Source of the DNA: UBA11606 sp049437325
Lineage (GTDB): Bacteria; Actinomycetota; Acidimicrobiia; Acidimicrobiales; Aldehydirespiratoraceae
Assembly: GCA_049437325.1 (NCBI GenBank)
Contig: JBMTIM010000008.1
Location: forward strand, 1-64,000
Reading direction: 5' to 3'
DNA: 64,000 nucleotides
A model generated the notes under the pieces. It searched no databases. It was not told the DNA's origin and saw only the letters and a list, made by a program, of their open reading frames with translations. The translations under genes and the position numbers were made by a program. Below, one piece after another: positions 34,687 to 43,784 of the stretch (the first letter of the stretch is position 1; every line of letters begins with the position of its first letter).

Positions 34687-35320
34687 TGAAGACTCCCTCG
34701 GCTTCCGCACACAACGTGTCGCCGTGATGAAAGGTCGCAGCAGCGAATGCCTTGCGCCCCTCGACGTGCTCGATCCATCCACGCATGCGAATCGGTTGAT
34801 CGAGGGGCGTAGGCGCTCGGTAGCGAATCGTCAGCGTGCCGGTGAATCCGCTCACTTCGTTGATCACACACACCGATCCCAGGAGCTCGTCGATGACACC
34901 GCTGATGACTCCGCCGTGCACTGCGCCGGGAGGGCCGTTGTAGACCGCGCCGAAGACGTGCTCGGCCTCGATCTCCACCCACGCCTTCCCAGGCACGGTT
35001 CGGAACTCGATCGGAGGAGCGACCGGGTTCAGCGCTCCGATGTATGGGCTGAAAGGAAAGAAGTTCTCGAGACCGAGCTTCATCACATGCGACCGACGCT
35101 CGCTGTTCACCGCGCCAAATCGTTCCTGCAGCTCGCCGGTGCGGAGTGCGCTCTGCATCCGAACATCGTCCACGGCTTCGAGCTCGAGTCGTTCGGCGAC
35201 CGCCTCCAACGAGACAACGCTGGAGGCCAGATCTTCCTCTGACACTGCGTCGAGGTCGGCGACGCGGGCGGCGCGGATCACCCGCCGCAGGGCGGCCATC
35301 ACATCGGTCGGCTCGGTCAC
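34658..35320 (-). CDS. PaaI-type hotdog thioesterase
   Basis: 220 residues. An N-terminal helical extension (about 1-70) precedes a hotdog domain whose helix carries NGPPGAVHGGVISGVIDELLG, the PaaI/4HBT signature with the G-A-V-H-G-G loop and catalytic Asp/Glu in DELLG. It probably hydrolyses an acyl-CoA; substrate unknown. The GTG at 35320 is eight bases behind a TACCGT box; the ATG at 35302 is an alternative. Divergent from the SDR gene. Confidence 0.85.
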   Translation of the reverse strand: MTEPTDVMAALRRVIRAARVADLDAVSEEDLASSVVSLEAVAERLELEAVDDVRMQSALRTGELQERFGAVNSERRSHVMKLGLENFFPFSPYIGALNPVAPPIEFRTVPGKAWVEIEAEHVFGAVYNGPPGAVHGGVISGVIDELLGSVCVINEVSGFTGTLTIRYRAPTPLDQPIRMRGWIEHVEGRKAFAAATFHHGDTLCAEAEGVFIRFPADVLP

Positions 35321-35328
35321 GGCCCCGG

Positions 35329-35334
35329 ACGGTA
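35329..35334 (-). promoter_or_regulatory. Leaderless -10 box for the thioesterase gene
   Basis: TACCGT on the minus strand, eight bases before GTG 35320. Confidence 0.4.
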
Positions 35335-35382
35335 GGCGAACCGGCAATGGCTGCACGAATCGCAGGGCGCAGCCCCCAGGGG

Positions 35383-35388
35383 TACGAT
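35383..35388 (+). promoter_or_regulatory. Leaderless -10 box for the SDR gene
   Basis: TACGAT, eight bases, then ATG at 35397. It is divergent from the thioesterase promoter 48 bases away. Confidence 0.4.
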
Positions 35389-35396
35389 CCGCGTCG

Positions 35397-36149
35397 ATGA
35401 CTCGTTTCTCCGACAGGGTTGCCTTCCTCACCGGTGTTGCCAGCGGCGTCGGCCGATCCACGGCGATTCGCCTCGCCCGCGAGGGCGCATCGGTGTTCGG
35501 TGTCGACATCGACGAACAAGGGATGGACGAGACACGCTCGACCATCGCCGACACCGACGGGTCGATGACGACCCAGGTCGTCGACGTTGCCGACGTCGAT
35601 CAGATCAAAGCAGCGGTGGCCGACTGTGTCGCCCGATTCGGTGGAATCGACATCGTCGGCAACATCGCCGGTATTGCCAAGCAACACCATGTTGCCGATG
35701 TCAGCGAGGCCGAGTGGGACCTCCTGAACGCCGTCAACCTCAAGGGTCCGTTCTTCGTCGCCCAAGCGACGATGCCACACCTGATCGAACGTTCGGGCAC
35801 GCTCATCAACATCGCATCCAATGCAGGACTGATGGGACAGGCCTACACCGTTCCGTACTGTGCCACGAAGGGCGGCATCGTGAACCTCACGAGAGCCCTT
35901 GCGATGGAGTTCGTCAAAACCGGTGTGCGGGTCAATGCCATTGCACCCGGAGGCATCGACACACCCCTGGTCCACAACTTCGAACTTGCCGACAACATCG
36001 ACTTCAACCTGATGCAGAACCACATCGGCTATCGGACCCCGAGTTCGCCCGACCAGATTGCGGCATTCTTCGCCTTCCTCGCCAGTGACGAGGCGGCCAA
36101 CATTCACGGCAGCATTCTCAGCGCCGATGGCGGATTGACCGCAGCCTGA
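35397..36149 (+). CDS. Short-chain dehydrogenase/reductase
   Basis: 250-residue classical SDR, NAD(P)-dependent oxidoreductase. The cofactor loop TGVASGVGRS (about 12-21) has the T-G-x3-G-x-G pattern, Asp at the end of strand 2 (GVDID) suggests NAD over NADP, and NIAG and the catalytic S141, Y154, K158 (Y-C-A-T-K) are in place. Substrate unknown. Divergent pairing with a thioesterase suggests an acyl-CoA or lipid pathway. It is followed by a nucleotidase gene after one base. Confidence 0.92.
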   Translation: MTRFSDRVAFLTGVASGVGRSTAIRLAREGASVFGVDIDEQGMDETRSTIADTDGSMTTQVVDVADVDQIKAAVADCVARFGGIDIVGNIAGIAKQHHVADVSEAEWDLLNAVNLKGPFFVAQATMPHLIERSGTLINIASNAGLMGQAYTVPYCATKGGIVNLTRALAMEFVKTGVRVNAIAPGGIDTPLVHNFELADNIDFNLMQNHIGYRTPSSPDQIAAFFAFLASDEAANIHGSILSADGGLTAA

Positions 36150-36150
36150 G

Positions 36151-36816
36151 ATGGCGGAGCTCGACGCGTTCGTCCTCGGCGTCGATCTCGATGGAGTCTG
36201 CGCCGAACACACTCTCGGCTTCAGAGCAATCGTCGCCGATCGCCTCGGTGTCGACGAAAGCTCACTGCCGCTCGAACGGGGCTGGGACTTCGCCGAATGG
36301 GGGTTCGGTCCCGGCGAATTCGAAGATCACCATCGATATGCCGTCATCGAAAAGCGGATGTTTCGCGATCTTGCGGTCATTGACGACGCCGCCGAGGTCC
36401 TCTGGCGCTTGAGTGACGCCGGCGTATGGATCCGAATCATCACGCATCGGCTCTATGTCAACTGGGGCCACCAAACGGCAGTGACCGATACCGTCGAGTG
36501 GCTCGACGCCGCCCACATCCCCTATCGAGATCTGTGCTTTCTCGGAGCAAAGCCCCAAGTGGAGGCCGACCTCTACATCGACGACTCGCCCGGGAACGTC
36601 TCGGAGCTGCGGCGGGCCGGTAACGAGGTGATCGTCTTCGATCAGCCCTACAACCGAACGATGGACGGGCCGAGGGCATCGACCTGGGCCCAGATCGAGG
36701 AGATCGTGCTCGATCGCGTTGCCGCATGGTCCGGAATCCACGGTGTGCAACCGACCCTTCCCGGCGTCACCGCAGGCGATCGATTGTTCGGACGGCGTCC
36801 AACCGACGCACGGTAG
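36151..36816 (+). CDS. HAD-like 5' nucleotidase (NT5C type)
   Basis: 221 residues. HAD motif I is GVDLDGVCA, motif II the Thr in IRIITHR, the motif III lysine lies in GAKPQVEADL and motif IV is YIDDSPGN. The layout resembles the 5'(3')-deoxyribonucleotidase NT5C family, which dephosphorylates nucleoside monophosphates, but substrate is not shown. It begins two bases after the SDR stop, so both genes are probably in one transcript; ppc follows under its own box. Confidence 0.78.
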   Translation: MAELDAFVLGVDLDGVCAEHTLGFRAIVADRLGVDESSLPLERGWDFAEWGFGPGEFEDHHRYAVIEKRMFRDLAVIDDAAEVLWRLSDAGVWIRIITHRLYVNWGHQTAVTDTVEWLDAAHIPYRDLCFLGAKPQVEADLYIDDSPGNVSELRRAGNEVIVFDQPYNRTMDGPRASTWAQIEEIVLDRVAAWSGIHGVQPTLPGVTAGDRLFGRRPTDAR

Positions 36817-36819
36817 GGT
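36814..36819 (+). promoter_or_regulatory. Leaderless -10 box for ppc
   Basis: TAGGGT, six bases, then GTG at 36826. It overlaps the stop of the nucleotidase gene. Confidence 0.5.
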
Positions 36820-36825
36820 CGTCGG

Positions 36826-39540
36826 GTGCCCGATGACCTCGAGCTTCTCGACTCTGCGATCAGACGCGACATCCGGCGCCTGGGTGGCCAACTGGGCGAG
36901 GCGTTGGTCCGCCAGGTCGGTCCGGATCTGCTCGAACAAGTCGAAGAGATCCGAGCCTTGGCCCGTGCCCTCCGGCACGGCGACGACCACGTTGGCGATG
37001 CGCTCACCGACTCGCTTCGCAACACGCCGGTCGTTCGTGCGATCGAGCTCGTTCGGGCCTTCACGACGTACTTCCACCTGGCCAACACCGCAGAGCAAGT
37101 CCACCGCATCGACGACTTGGCCGAGAATCGCACGGCGCGCTCCCAACGCTTCGCCGAGACCGTCAACCGCCTGGTAGCAGACGGTTTCGGGCCGAAGGAG
37201 ATTGCGGCGGTGGCCAACCGCGTCCAGCTCTACCCGGTATTCACGGCCCATCCGACCGAAGCCTCGCGCCGCAGCATCCTCGACAAACTCGCGGAGATCG
37301 CAACGCTCATCGAGCAGCGTGAGACCGAACGAGAGGCATCGGTGGTCGCGCGCATCGATCGACGGGTTGACGAGCTCCTCGACACGATCTGGCAGACCGA
37401 CGAACTCCGACGGGAGAAACCCGATCCTGTCGACGAAGCCCGGTCCATCCTCTACTTCCTCGGCGAAATGCTCGAGGCCGGCGTACCCGAGCTCTTGGAC
37501 GACATCGATGCAGCACTGATGGCGCACGGTTACGAGCTCGAACCGCAGAGTCAACCTGTGCGCTTCGGCTCTTGGGTCGGGGGCGATCGCGACGGCAACC
37601 CGAACGTGACCGCCGAAACGACGTGCGACGTCCTTGCGTTCCAACGAGCACGAGCGCTACGGCTCTTGATCAGCGAGATCGAAGGCCTGTCTGCCGAACT
37701 CAGTGTTTCCACCGCCGTGCGTGGGATCTCCGACGAACTTCAGGCGCAGCTCGATGCCGACGACGAAGCGTTCCCCGAGGTTCGCGAGCGTTTTCGGGCA
37801 CTCTCTGCCGGAGAGCCGTACCGTCAGCGTCTCTCGGTGATGCACGAGCGACTGCGGTCCGCTGCCGAACATCCACCCGGCCCTCAGGCCTACACCCGAC
37901 CCGACGAACTCGCCGACGACCTCGGCATCATCGCTCGCTCGCTCGAGGCTGGAGGCGGAGAACTTCTCTCCCGAGGGCGCGTGGCGCGCGTGCGCCGCCT
38001 CGTCGGCCTGATCGGCTTCCACCTCGCAACCCTCGACATCCGTCAACACAGTGATGCGCACCATGCGGCACTGGCCCGACTGTTCGCAGCAATCGGCACC
38101 GACTACGCATCGCTCGACAGATCCAGCCGAGCCGCGCTGCTCGACGAGGAATTGGCGTCACCCCGTCCGCTTGCAGCACCCCAGATGGGCGACCCCGACG
38201 AGACCCGGCTGCTCTTCGAAGTCATGCGCGAACGCATGGATCTCTTCGGCGACAACATCATCGAGAGTTACATCATCTCCATGACCCAAGGCGTCGACGA
38301 CATCCTCGCGCCGGCAGTGCTTGCTCGCGACGTCGGCCTCGTCGACCTGTCGGCCGGTGTCGCACGTCTGGGGTTCGTTCCACTCTTCGAGACCATCGAC
38401 GACCTTCGGGCGGTCGGTGGCGTGCTTCGCCAATTGTTCACGCTGTCGTCCTACCGCACACTCGTTGCGCTGCGCGGCGATGTGCAAGAGGTGATGGTCG
38501 GTTACAGCGACTCGAACAAGGACGGCGGTATCACGACGTCGCAGTGGGAGATCCACAAGGCACTCCGCACGATCGCCGACATCAGTGACGAGTTCGGTAT
38601 CGCCATCACCGTCTTTCACGGACGCGGCGGTACGGTCGGCCGCGGAGGTGGACCAACCCACGCCTCGATTCTTTCCCAGCCGGCTGGCGCTGTTCGAGGG
38701 GCAGTGAAGATCACCGAGCAGGGTGAGGTCATCGCCGACAAGTACGGACTTCCCGAAATCGCCAATCGGAATCTCGACCTTGCCTTCTCTGCGGTGGTCG
38801 AAGCATCGATCGCCCACCGAAAGCCGCGGAGCTCTCCCACCGACGTCGCTCGCTGGAACGAGGTCATGGAGACGATGTCGAACGCCGCATTCGACCGCTA
38901 TCGCGCCTTCGTCGAGCAGGACGGTCTGGTGGACTACTTCACGACGTCCACGCCGGTCGAGGAGCTCGGGGCGATGAACATCGGCTCGCGGCCCTCTCGA
39001 CGACACGGCAGCAACCAGCTTTCGGATCTTCGCGCCATCCCCTGGGTGTTCGGCTGGACCCAGTCACGCCAGATCATCCCTGGCTGGTTCGGTGTCGGTA
39101 CAGCCCTGCGTAGCGCAGTGGATGCCGGACATGGCGATGATCTCTCCCAGATGTACGAGCAGTGGCAGTTCTTCCGCACGTTCATCTCGAATGTGGAGAT
39201 GACACTTGCGAAGACCGACCTGGCAATCGCCCGGCACTATGTGACGAAGCTCGTCACGCCATCGTTGCGTGGGATTTTCGATCAGGTCGTCACCGAACAC
39301 ACCGCCACGGTCGACCAACTGCACCGACTCACGGGCGGCGTGTTGCTCGACGATTTACCCATCCTGCGACGAACCCTCGCCGTCCGCGACATCTATCTCG
39401 ACCCGATCAACCTCCTCCAGGTCGATCTCCTGGCCAGAAGCCGGGCCGGTTCGGCCGACGACGCCGAGCAGGCGCGGTTGCAGCGGGCCCTGCTCTTGAC
39501 GATCAACGGGGTGGCGGCAGGACTTCGCAACACTGGTTGA
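36826..39540 (+). CDS. ppc: Phosphoenolpyruvate carboxylase
   Basis: 904-residue enzyme adding bicarbonate to PEP to give oxaloacetate (anaplerosis). VFTAHPTEASRRS holds the catalytic His (H142), GSWVGGDRDGNPN the PEP-binding arginine region, VMVGYSDSNKDGG the metal site, and FHGRGGTVGRGGGPTH the catalytic glycine-rich loop. The C-terminus ...GLRNTG is the conserved end that contributes to the inhibitor (Asp/malate) site. Length is within the family range. The GTG is leaderless. Confidence 0.97.
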   Translation: MPDDLELLDSAIRRDIRRLGGQLGEALVRQVGPDLLEQVEEIRALARALRHGDDHVGDALTDSLRNTPVVRAIELVRAFTTYFHLANTAEQVHRIDDLAENRTARSQRFAETVNRLVADGFGPKEIAAVANRVQLYPVFTAHPTEASRRSILDKLAEIATLIEQRETEREASVVARIDRRVDELLDTIWQTDELRREKPDPVDEARSILYFLGEMLEAGVPELLDDIDAALMAHGYELEPQSQPVRFGSWVGGDRDGNPNVTAETTCDVLAFQRARALRLLISEIEGLSAELSVSTAVRGISDELQAQLDADDEAFPEVRERFRALSAGEPYRQRLSVMHERLRSAAEHPPGPQAYTRPDELADDLGIIARSLEAGGGELLSRGRVARVRRLVGLIGFHLATLDIRQHSDAHHAALARLFAAIGTDYASLDRSSRAALLDEELASPRPLAAPQMGDPDETRLLFEVMRERMDLFGDNIIESYIISMTQGVDDILAPAVLARDVGLVDLSAGVARLGFVPLFETIDDLRAVGGVLRQLFTLSSYRTLVALRGDVQEVMVGYSDSNKDGGITTSQWEIHKALRTIADISDEFGIAITVFHGRGGTVGRGGGPTHASILSQPAGAVRGAVKITEQGEVIADKYGLPEIANRNLDLAFSAVVEASIAHRKPRSSPTDVARWNEVMETMSNAAFDRYRAFVEQDGLVDYFTTSTPVEELGAMNIGSRPSRRHGSNQLSDLRAIPWVFGWTQSRQIIPGWFGVGTALRSAVDAGHGDDLSQMYEQWQFFRTFISNVEMTLAKTDLAIARHYVTKLVTPSLRGIFDQVVTEHTATVDQLHRLTGGVLLDDLPILRRTLAVRDIYLDPINLLQVDLLARSRAGSADDAEQARLQRALLLTINGVAAGLRNTG

Positions 39541-39545
39541 GCACG

Positions 39546-40346
39546 TCACTTCCGCTGGAAGTTCGGGGCGCGTTTCTCGGTGAATGCGCGGGGGCCTTCT
39601 TTGGCATCCTCGGAACGCATGACCTCGTCCGCGTAGTGGGGCTCATGGGCCCACGCCTCCGCCTCGGTCATCCCAGATGTCTCGTGCATGGTTCGAAGGA
39701 CCGCTTCGACGGCGAGTGGACCATTCGACGCGACGATCTGCGCGACCTCCATCGCATGGTCGAATGCAGTCCCGTCGGGCACGATCCGACTGATCAGGCC
39801 CATCGCCTTCGCCTCGGTGGCGGTGATGTGTTTTCCGGTGAGGAGGATGTCGGCTGCTTCCGCATACCCGATCTGGCGTGGAAGCCGGACCGGTGACCCA
39901 CCCCCCGGATACAGCGACCAGCGGACTTCCGACACCCCGAACGTGGCCGACTCAGCTGCAACCCGGATGTCGGTACCCTGGAGAATCTCGGTACCACCGG
40001 CAATCGCCACCCCTTCGACGGCGGCGATGATCGGCTTCGTCGGACGATAGGTCTTGGTCAGGCCTTCATAGATCCAGGCTGCTCCGTGCTCGGCCATTGC
40101 ACCGGCGACATCCCAGTCGTCCCTATCGTCACTGTCACCGGCAAGGCTCCTGAGATCCATTCCCGCACTGAAGTCACCACCGGCACCTGTCAAGACGATG
40201 CACCTGATGGAGTCGTCGCTGCTCGCCTCTCGCCAGGCATCGCGCATTCGGCCGAACATCGGCAAGGTCATGGCGTTCTTGCGCTGCGGTCGGTTCATGG
40301 TGGCGATCATCACGTGACCGCGCTGCTCGACGAGAAGATCAGGCAT
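39546..40346 (-). CDS. Enoyl-CoA hydratase/isomerase family protein
   Basis: 266-residue crotonase-fold enzyme, a paralogue of the one at 25732-26493 (same ending AFTEKRAPNFQRK against AFIEKRSPRWKGR). Oxyanion-hole loops are DFSAGMDLRSL and GVAIAGGTEILQG. The first catalytic-Glu region is GVSEVRWSLYPGGGSP with Glu present. Substrate unknown, probably a branched or unsaturated acyl-CoA. The ATG at 40346 has TACCGT six bases upstream, and the longer open frame is not supported. Confidence 0.86.
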   Translation of the reverse strand: MPDLLVEQRGHVMIATMNRPQRKNAMTLPMFGRMRDAWREASSDDSIRCIVLTGAGGDFSAGMDLRSLAGDSDDRDDWDVAGAMAEHGAAWIYEGLTKTYRPTKPIIAAVEGVAIAGGTEILQGTDIRVAAESATFGVSEVRWSLYPGGGSPVRLPRQIGYAEAADILLTGKHITATEAKAMGLISRIVPDGTAFDHAMEVAQIVASNGPLAVEAVLRTMHETSGMTEAEAWAHEPHYADEVMRSEDAKEGPRAFTEKRAPNFQRK

Positions 40347-40352
40347 GCATGG

Positions 40353-40358
40353 ACGGTA
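40353..40358 (-). promoter_or_regulatory. Leaderless -10 box for the second crotonase gene
   Basis: TACCGT on the minus strand, six bases, then ATG at 40346. Confidence 0.45.
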
Positions 40359-40443
40359 TGCCTCTGCGATGGGCCCTACCAAACGACGTGGGCGTCTCGG
40401 GACGACCGGGCACAGAGGCCGAACCTCCCTGTGTCGGTGGCCG

Positions 40444-41793
40444 TCACGAGGCTCGAGCCGGCGCCGCCTCACGGCCGTCGACTGGGCCGAAGAACTGCCC
40501 AGCCGCTTTCTGGATGCCATATCCCCACGTCGGGTACGCATGCACCGTTTGCGCCAGACGACCGGTGAAGCCGCCCATGCGCATGAGGAGCGCCACCTCG
40601 TTGATCATCTCACCAGCTCGGGGCGCCACGATCGTTGCGCCGATGATCCGTCCACCGAAGACGCGACGCGAGACGAGCTTCGGGCCAGCGATCAGCTTGA
40701 TGAAACCCTCCTCGGCGCCGTCGGTGATCGCTCGATCCATCTCGCGCAACGGAAGGTACGCAACCCGGCCACCCATCGCCGCCGCGTCAGCCTCGGTCAC
40801 CCCGATGCGAGCGACCTCGGGTGCCGTGAACGTGACCCAGGGTGTGCGATCGGTCCGGTAGCGACCGCCGTAGCCCTTCCCGAGCGCATTGCTGGCGGCC
40901 ATGCGTCCCATCTCGTCAGCAGCATGGGTGAACAACAACGTCCCAGTGACATCTCCAGCCGCGTACACCCCTCGAAGCGAGGTCCGGAGCCGGGCATCGG
41001 TTGCAATGAACCCGCGGTCGTCGACAGCCACTCCGAGTTCGTCGAGTGCGAGACCCCCGGTGTTGGCAACCCGTCCCACTGCCACCAAGAGCGCCTCGAC
41101 CTCCACCGAGTCGGTCGCCGTGTGCACACGGATTGCGCTGTCGACCCGCTCGACCGACGTCGCCGTTCGCACATCGACACCCAGCGATCCCAGTGCGGAC
41201 TCGATGATCGATGACGCCTCGGCCTCCTCGCGGGGAAGCAGCCGGGTTGACGCCTCGAACAGCGTGACCGAGGTCCCGAGGCGGGCGAATGCCTCAGCCA
41301 TCTCGCATCCGACCGGACCCCCACCGATGATTCCAAGTGTCGCAGGCTGCCGATCGAGCGCAAACAGTGTCTCGCTGGTCTGCGCGTCGACGGTGTCGAT
41401 CCCGGGGATCGGCGGGAGATACGGGCGCCCACCCGTCGCGATCACGATGCGAGGAGCAGTGATCCGCTGCTGCCCCACGACGACGGTGTCGTGAGTGGCG
41501 AGTGAGGCCCGACCCTCGATGACCTCGATACCCGAGGAGCGAAGGACATCGCTCGTCTCGGTTGCAGCGATGCGCTCGACCGTCGAACGCACGCGCGCCA
41601 TGGCGTCCACGAATCCCATGCCGTCGCGAGCAGCACTGAGCAACGTCTTCGACGGAATACAACCGGTGAATGTGCAATCGCCGCCAGGGGGGCCGTCGGT
41701 GATCAGCAACGTGTCGGCGTTGCTCCACTGCCCGGCCCGCGCAGCACCCAGTCCGGCCGCACCCCCACCGATGATGATCAGATCGTGATCCAC
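40444..41793 (-). CDS. Class I flavoprotein disulfide reductase (Lpd/MerA-like)
   Basis: 449 residues. FAD-binding GGGAAGLGAA near the N-terminus, the redox pair C40/C45 in GGDCTFTGCIPSK, an NAD(P) loop GIIGGGPVGCEMAE and the second FAD motif GVYAAGDVTG are intact. The C-terminal catalytic H-P-T-x-x-E of lipoamide dehydrogenase is replaced by VHAYPTWGYGI, so it is probably not a true dihydrolipoamide dehydrogenase and lacks the mercuric reductase Cys pair too. Substrate unknown. GTG start with no clear ribosome binding site. Confidence 0.85.
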   Translation of the reverse strand: MDHDLIIIGGGAAGLGAARAGQWSNADTLLITDGPPGGDCTFTGCIPSKTLLSAARDGMGFVDAMARVRSTVERIAATETSDVLRSSGIEVIEGRASLATHDTVVVGQQRITAPRIVIATGGRPYLPPIPGIDTVDAQTSETLFALDRQPATLGIIGGGPVGCEMAEAFARLGTSVTLFEASTRLLPREEAEASSIIESALGSLGVDVRTATSVERVDSAIRVHTATDSVEVEALLVAVGRVANTGGLALDELGVAVDDRGFIATDARLRTSLRGVYAAGDVTGTLLFTHAADEMGRMAASNALGKGYGGRYRTDRTPWVTFTAPEVARIGVTEADAAAMGGRVAYLPLREMDRAITDGAEEGFIKLIAGPKLVSRRVFGGRIIGATIVAPRAGEMINEVALLMRMGGFTGRLAQTVHAYPTWGYGIQKAAGQFFGPVDGREAAPARAS

Positions 41794-41856
41794 AGCCCAG
41801 CCACCAGGTCAAGCCTTTCCGGGACCATGCTGGCAGACCGTGGGTTGACGTGCGTG

Positions 41857-42633
41857 TCAGGCGTCCAGCGCAACACGAAAGTCGTGCACCAGTTCGGCGA
41901 CACCCTCAGGCCCAGCACCATCGAGCATCCGCTGGACGATCGCAGAGCCGACAACTGCGCCATCGGCAACCGCGCTGACCTCGACTGCCTGCGCTGGTGT
42001 ACCAACCCCGACACCGACGAGTACCGGCTTCTCGGTGATGGCCTTCACCCGCGCCGCGATCTCGAGGGCCGATGCAGCGAGATCGGCCCGTACACCGGTG
42101 ATGCCGAGCAGTCCGACCGCATAGACAAATCCGCCGGCCCGCGCCGCAATCCGAGGCAGACGGTCGTCCGGAGAGGTCGGAGCGGCGAACATCACCGTCT
42201 CGACCGCTGCTTCATCCGCCGCCTGGGTCCACTCGTCGGCTTCCTCGAGCGGGATGTCGGGAAGGATGCAACCACTGACACCCGAGGCACTGAGTTCGTT
42301 CATGAACCGCTCCCACCCCATTCGGTAGGCAACGTTTGCGTAGGTCATGACCGCCATCGGGACACCGATATCGGCGTCCCGAAGTGTGTCGAGAATCAGT
42401 TGAGGTGTCGTGCCCGACTCGAGCGATCGATCGTTGGCTGCTTGGATCGTGGGACCATCCATCACAGGGTCGCTGAACGGGATACCGATCTCGATTGCGT
42501 CGGCACCCGCATCGGCCACAGCCATGACGGTCTCGAGCCAGTCATCGCCCAGCCCACCGGTGAGGTACGGCACAAGGCACTTGCCGCCATCGTTGCGACG
42601 GGCACGCAGTGCCGTCTCGATGGCACCTGTCAC
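41857..42633 (-). CDS. trpA: Tryptophan synthase alpha subunit
   Basis: 258 residues, cleaving indole-3-glycerol phosphate to indole and glyceraldehyde-3-phosphate. The catalytic Glu48 (AIEIG) and Asp59 (PVMDGPTIQ) correspond to E49/D60 of E. coli. GVGVGTPAQA near the end is the phosphate-binding loop. The GTG at 42633 overlaps the trpB stop (GTGA), as expected for the channelled TrpAB complex; the longer open frame in the same register reads antisense-like sequence and is not part of the protein. Confidence 0.96.
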   Translation of the reverse strand: MTGAIETALRARRNDGGKCLVPYLTGGLGDDWLETVMAVADAGADAIEIGIPFSDPVMDGPTIQAANDRSLESGTTPQLILDTLRDADIGVPMAVMTYANVAYRMGWERFMNELSASGVSGCILPDIPLEEADEWTQAADEAAVETVMFAAPTSPDDRLPRIAARAGGFVYAVGLLGITGVRADLAASALEIAARVKAITEKPVLVGVGVGTPAQAVEVSAVADGAVVGSAIVQRMLDGAGPEGVAELVHDFRVALDA

Positions 42634-43784
42634 TGGAGGATGTCCATCATCTGATTCACATCTTTGTCGCCGCGACCACTGAGGTTGATCAGCACGGACT
42701 TGCCTTGGAATTCGTCTTTCGCCTTTGCGATCCATGCAATGGCGTGGGCCGACTCGAGCGCCGGAATGATCCCCTCCGTGCGCGAGAGGAGTTGGAACGC
42801 CTCGACGACCTCGGCATCGCTGACCGGTTCGTAGCGGGCCCGTCCGCTGGCTGCGAGATGTGCATGTTCCGGGCCGATACCGGGGTAGTCGAGTCCGGCA
42901 GAGATCGACTCTGCTTCGAGTACCTGCCCCCACTCGTCCTGCATCAGATAACTCTTCGAGCCGTGCACGATCCCAGGGACCGCTCTCCCGACGGCTGCGC
43001 CGCCGGCCGGCTCGGCCCCGACCAGGACAGCGTCGGTGTCGGCGAAACCGGCGAAAATGCCTGCGGCATTGGACCCGCCACCCACACAGGCGACCACGAC
43101 GTCGGGTGCGCCACCGAGAAGCTCCTGGCACTGTTCACGCGCTTCGTCTCCGATGACCCGATGAAATTCGCGCACCATCCAGGGGTAGGGGTGCGGACCC
43201 ATGACCGAGCCGAGGCAGTAGTGGGTGTCTTCTACCGCCGAAACCCAGTACCGCATGGCCTCGTTCACCGCATCTTTGAGTGTCTGTGATCCGCTCTCGG
43301 CGGCAACAACCTCGGAACCGAGCAGCTTCATCCGGAACACGTTGAGCTTTTGGCGTTCGATGTCGACCGTGCCCATGTAGACCACGCACTCCATGTCGAA
43401 CAGTGCCGCCGCGGTTGCTGTGGCGACCCCGTGCTGGCCGGCACCGGTCTCGGCGACGAGCCTCGTCTTTCCCATTCGCTTCGCAAGCAGCGCCTGGCCG
43501 AGCACGTTGTTGATCTTGTGGCTGCCCGTGTGATTGAGATCTTCCCGCTTGAGCAGGATCCGGCAACCCAGTTCCTCGCTGAGGTTGGCACACTCGGTCA
43601 GTGGGGACGGGCGCCCGGCATACGTCGTCAGGAGATGATCGAGCTCGGACCGAAACGTCGGATCTGCCCATGCCTCACGAAAGGCCTTGTCGAGCTCGAT
43701 GCACGCCGGAATGAGCGTCTCAGGGACGTACATCCCCCCAAAGTCGCCGAAGCGACCCGTTGCCGTCGGATCGGTCATGGTCAT
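42630..43784 (-). CDS. trpB: Tryptophan synthase beta subunit
   Basis: 384-residue PLP enzyme that joins indole and serine. The PLP lysine is K90 in NHTGSHKINN; GAGQHGVATA and the phosphate loop VGGGSNAAGIF are present, and C-terminal GRGDKD closes the active site. The ATG at 43784 overlaps the trpF stop (ATGA). It is a TrpB1-type protein by its LNHTGSHK motif and pairing with trpA. Confidence 0.97.
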   Translation of the reverse strand: MTMTDPTATGRFGDFGGMYVPETLIPACIELDKAFREAWADPTFRSELDHLLTTYAGRPSPLTECANLSEELGCRILLKREDLNHTGSHKINNVLGQALLAKRMGKTRLVAETGAGQHGVATATAAALFDMECVVYMGTVDIERQKLNVFRMKLLGSEVVAAESGSQTLKDAVNEAMRYWVSAVEDTHYCLGSVMGPHPYPWMVREFHRVIGDEAREQCQELLGGAPDVVVACVGGGSNAAGIFAGFADTDAVLVGAEPAGGAAVGRAVPGIVHGSKSYLMQDEWGQVLEAESISAGLDYPGIGPEHAHLAASGRARYEPVSDAEVVEAFQLLSRTEGIIPALESAHAIAWIAKAKDEFQGKSVLINLSGRGDKDVNQMMDILQ

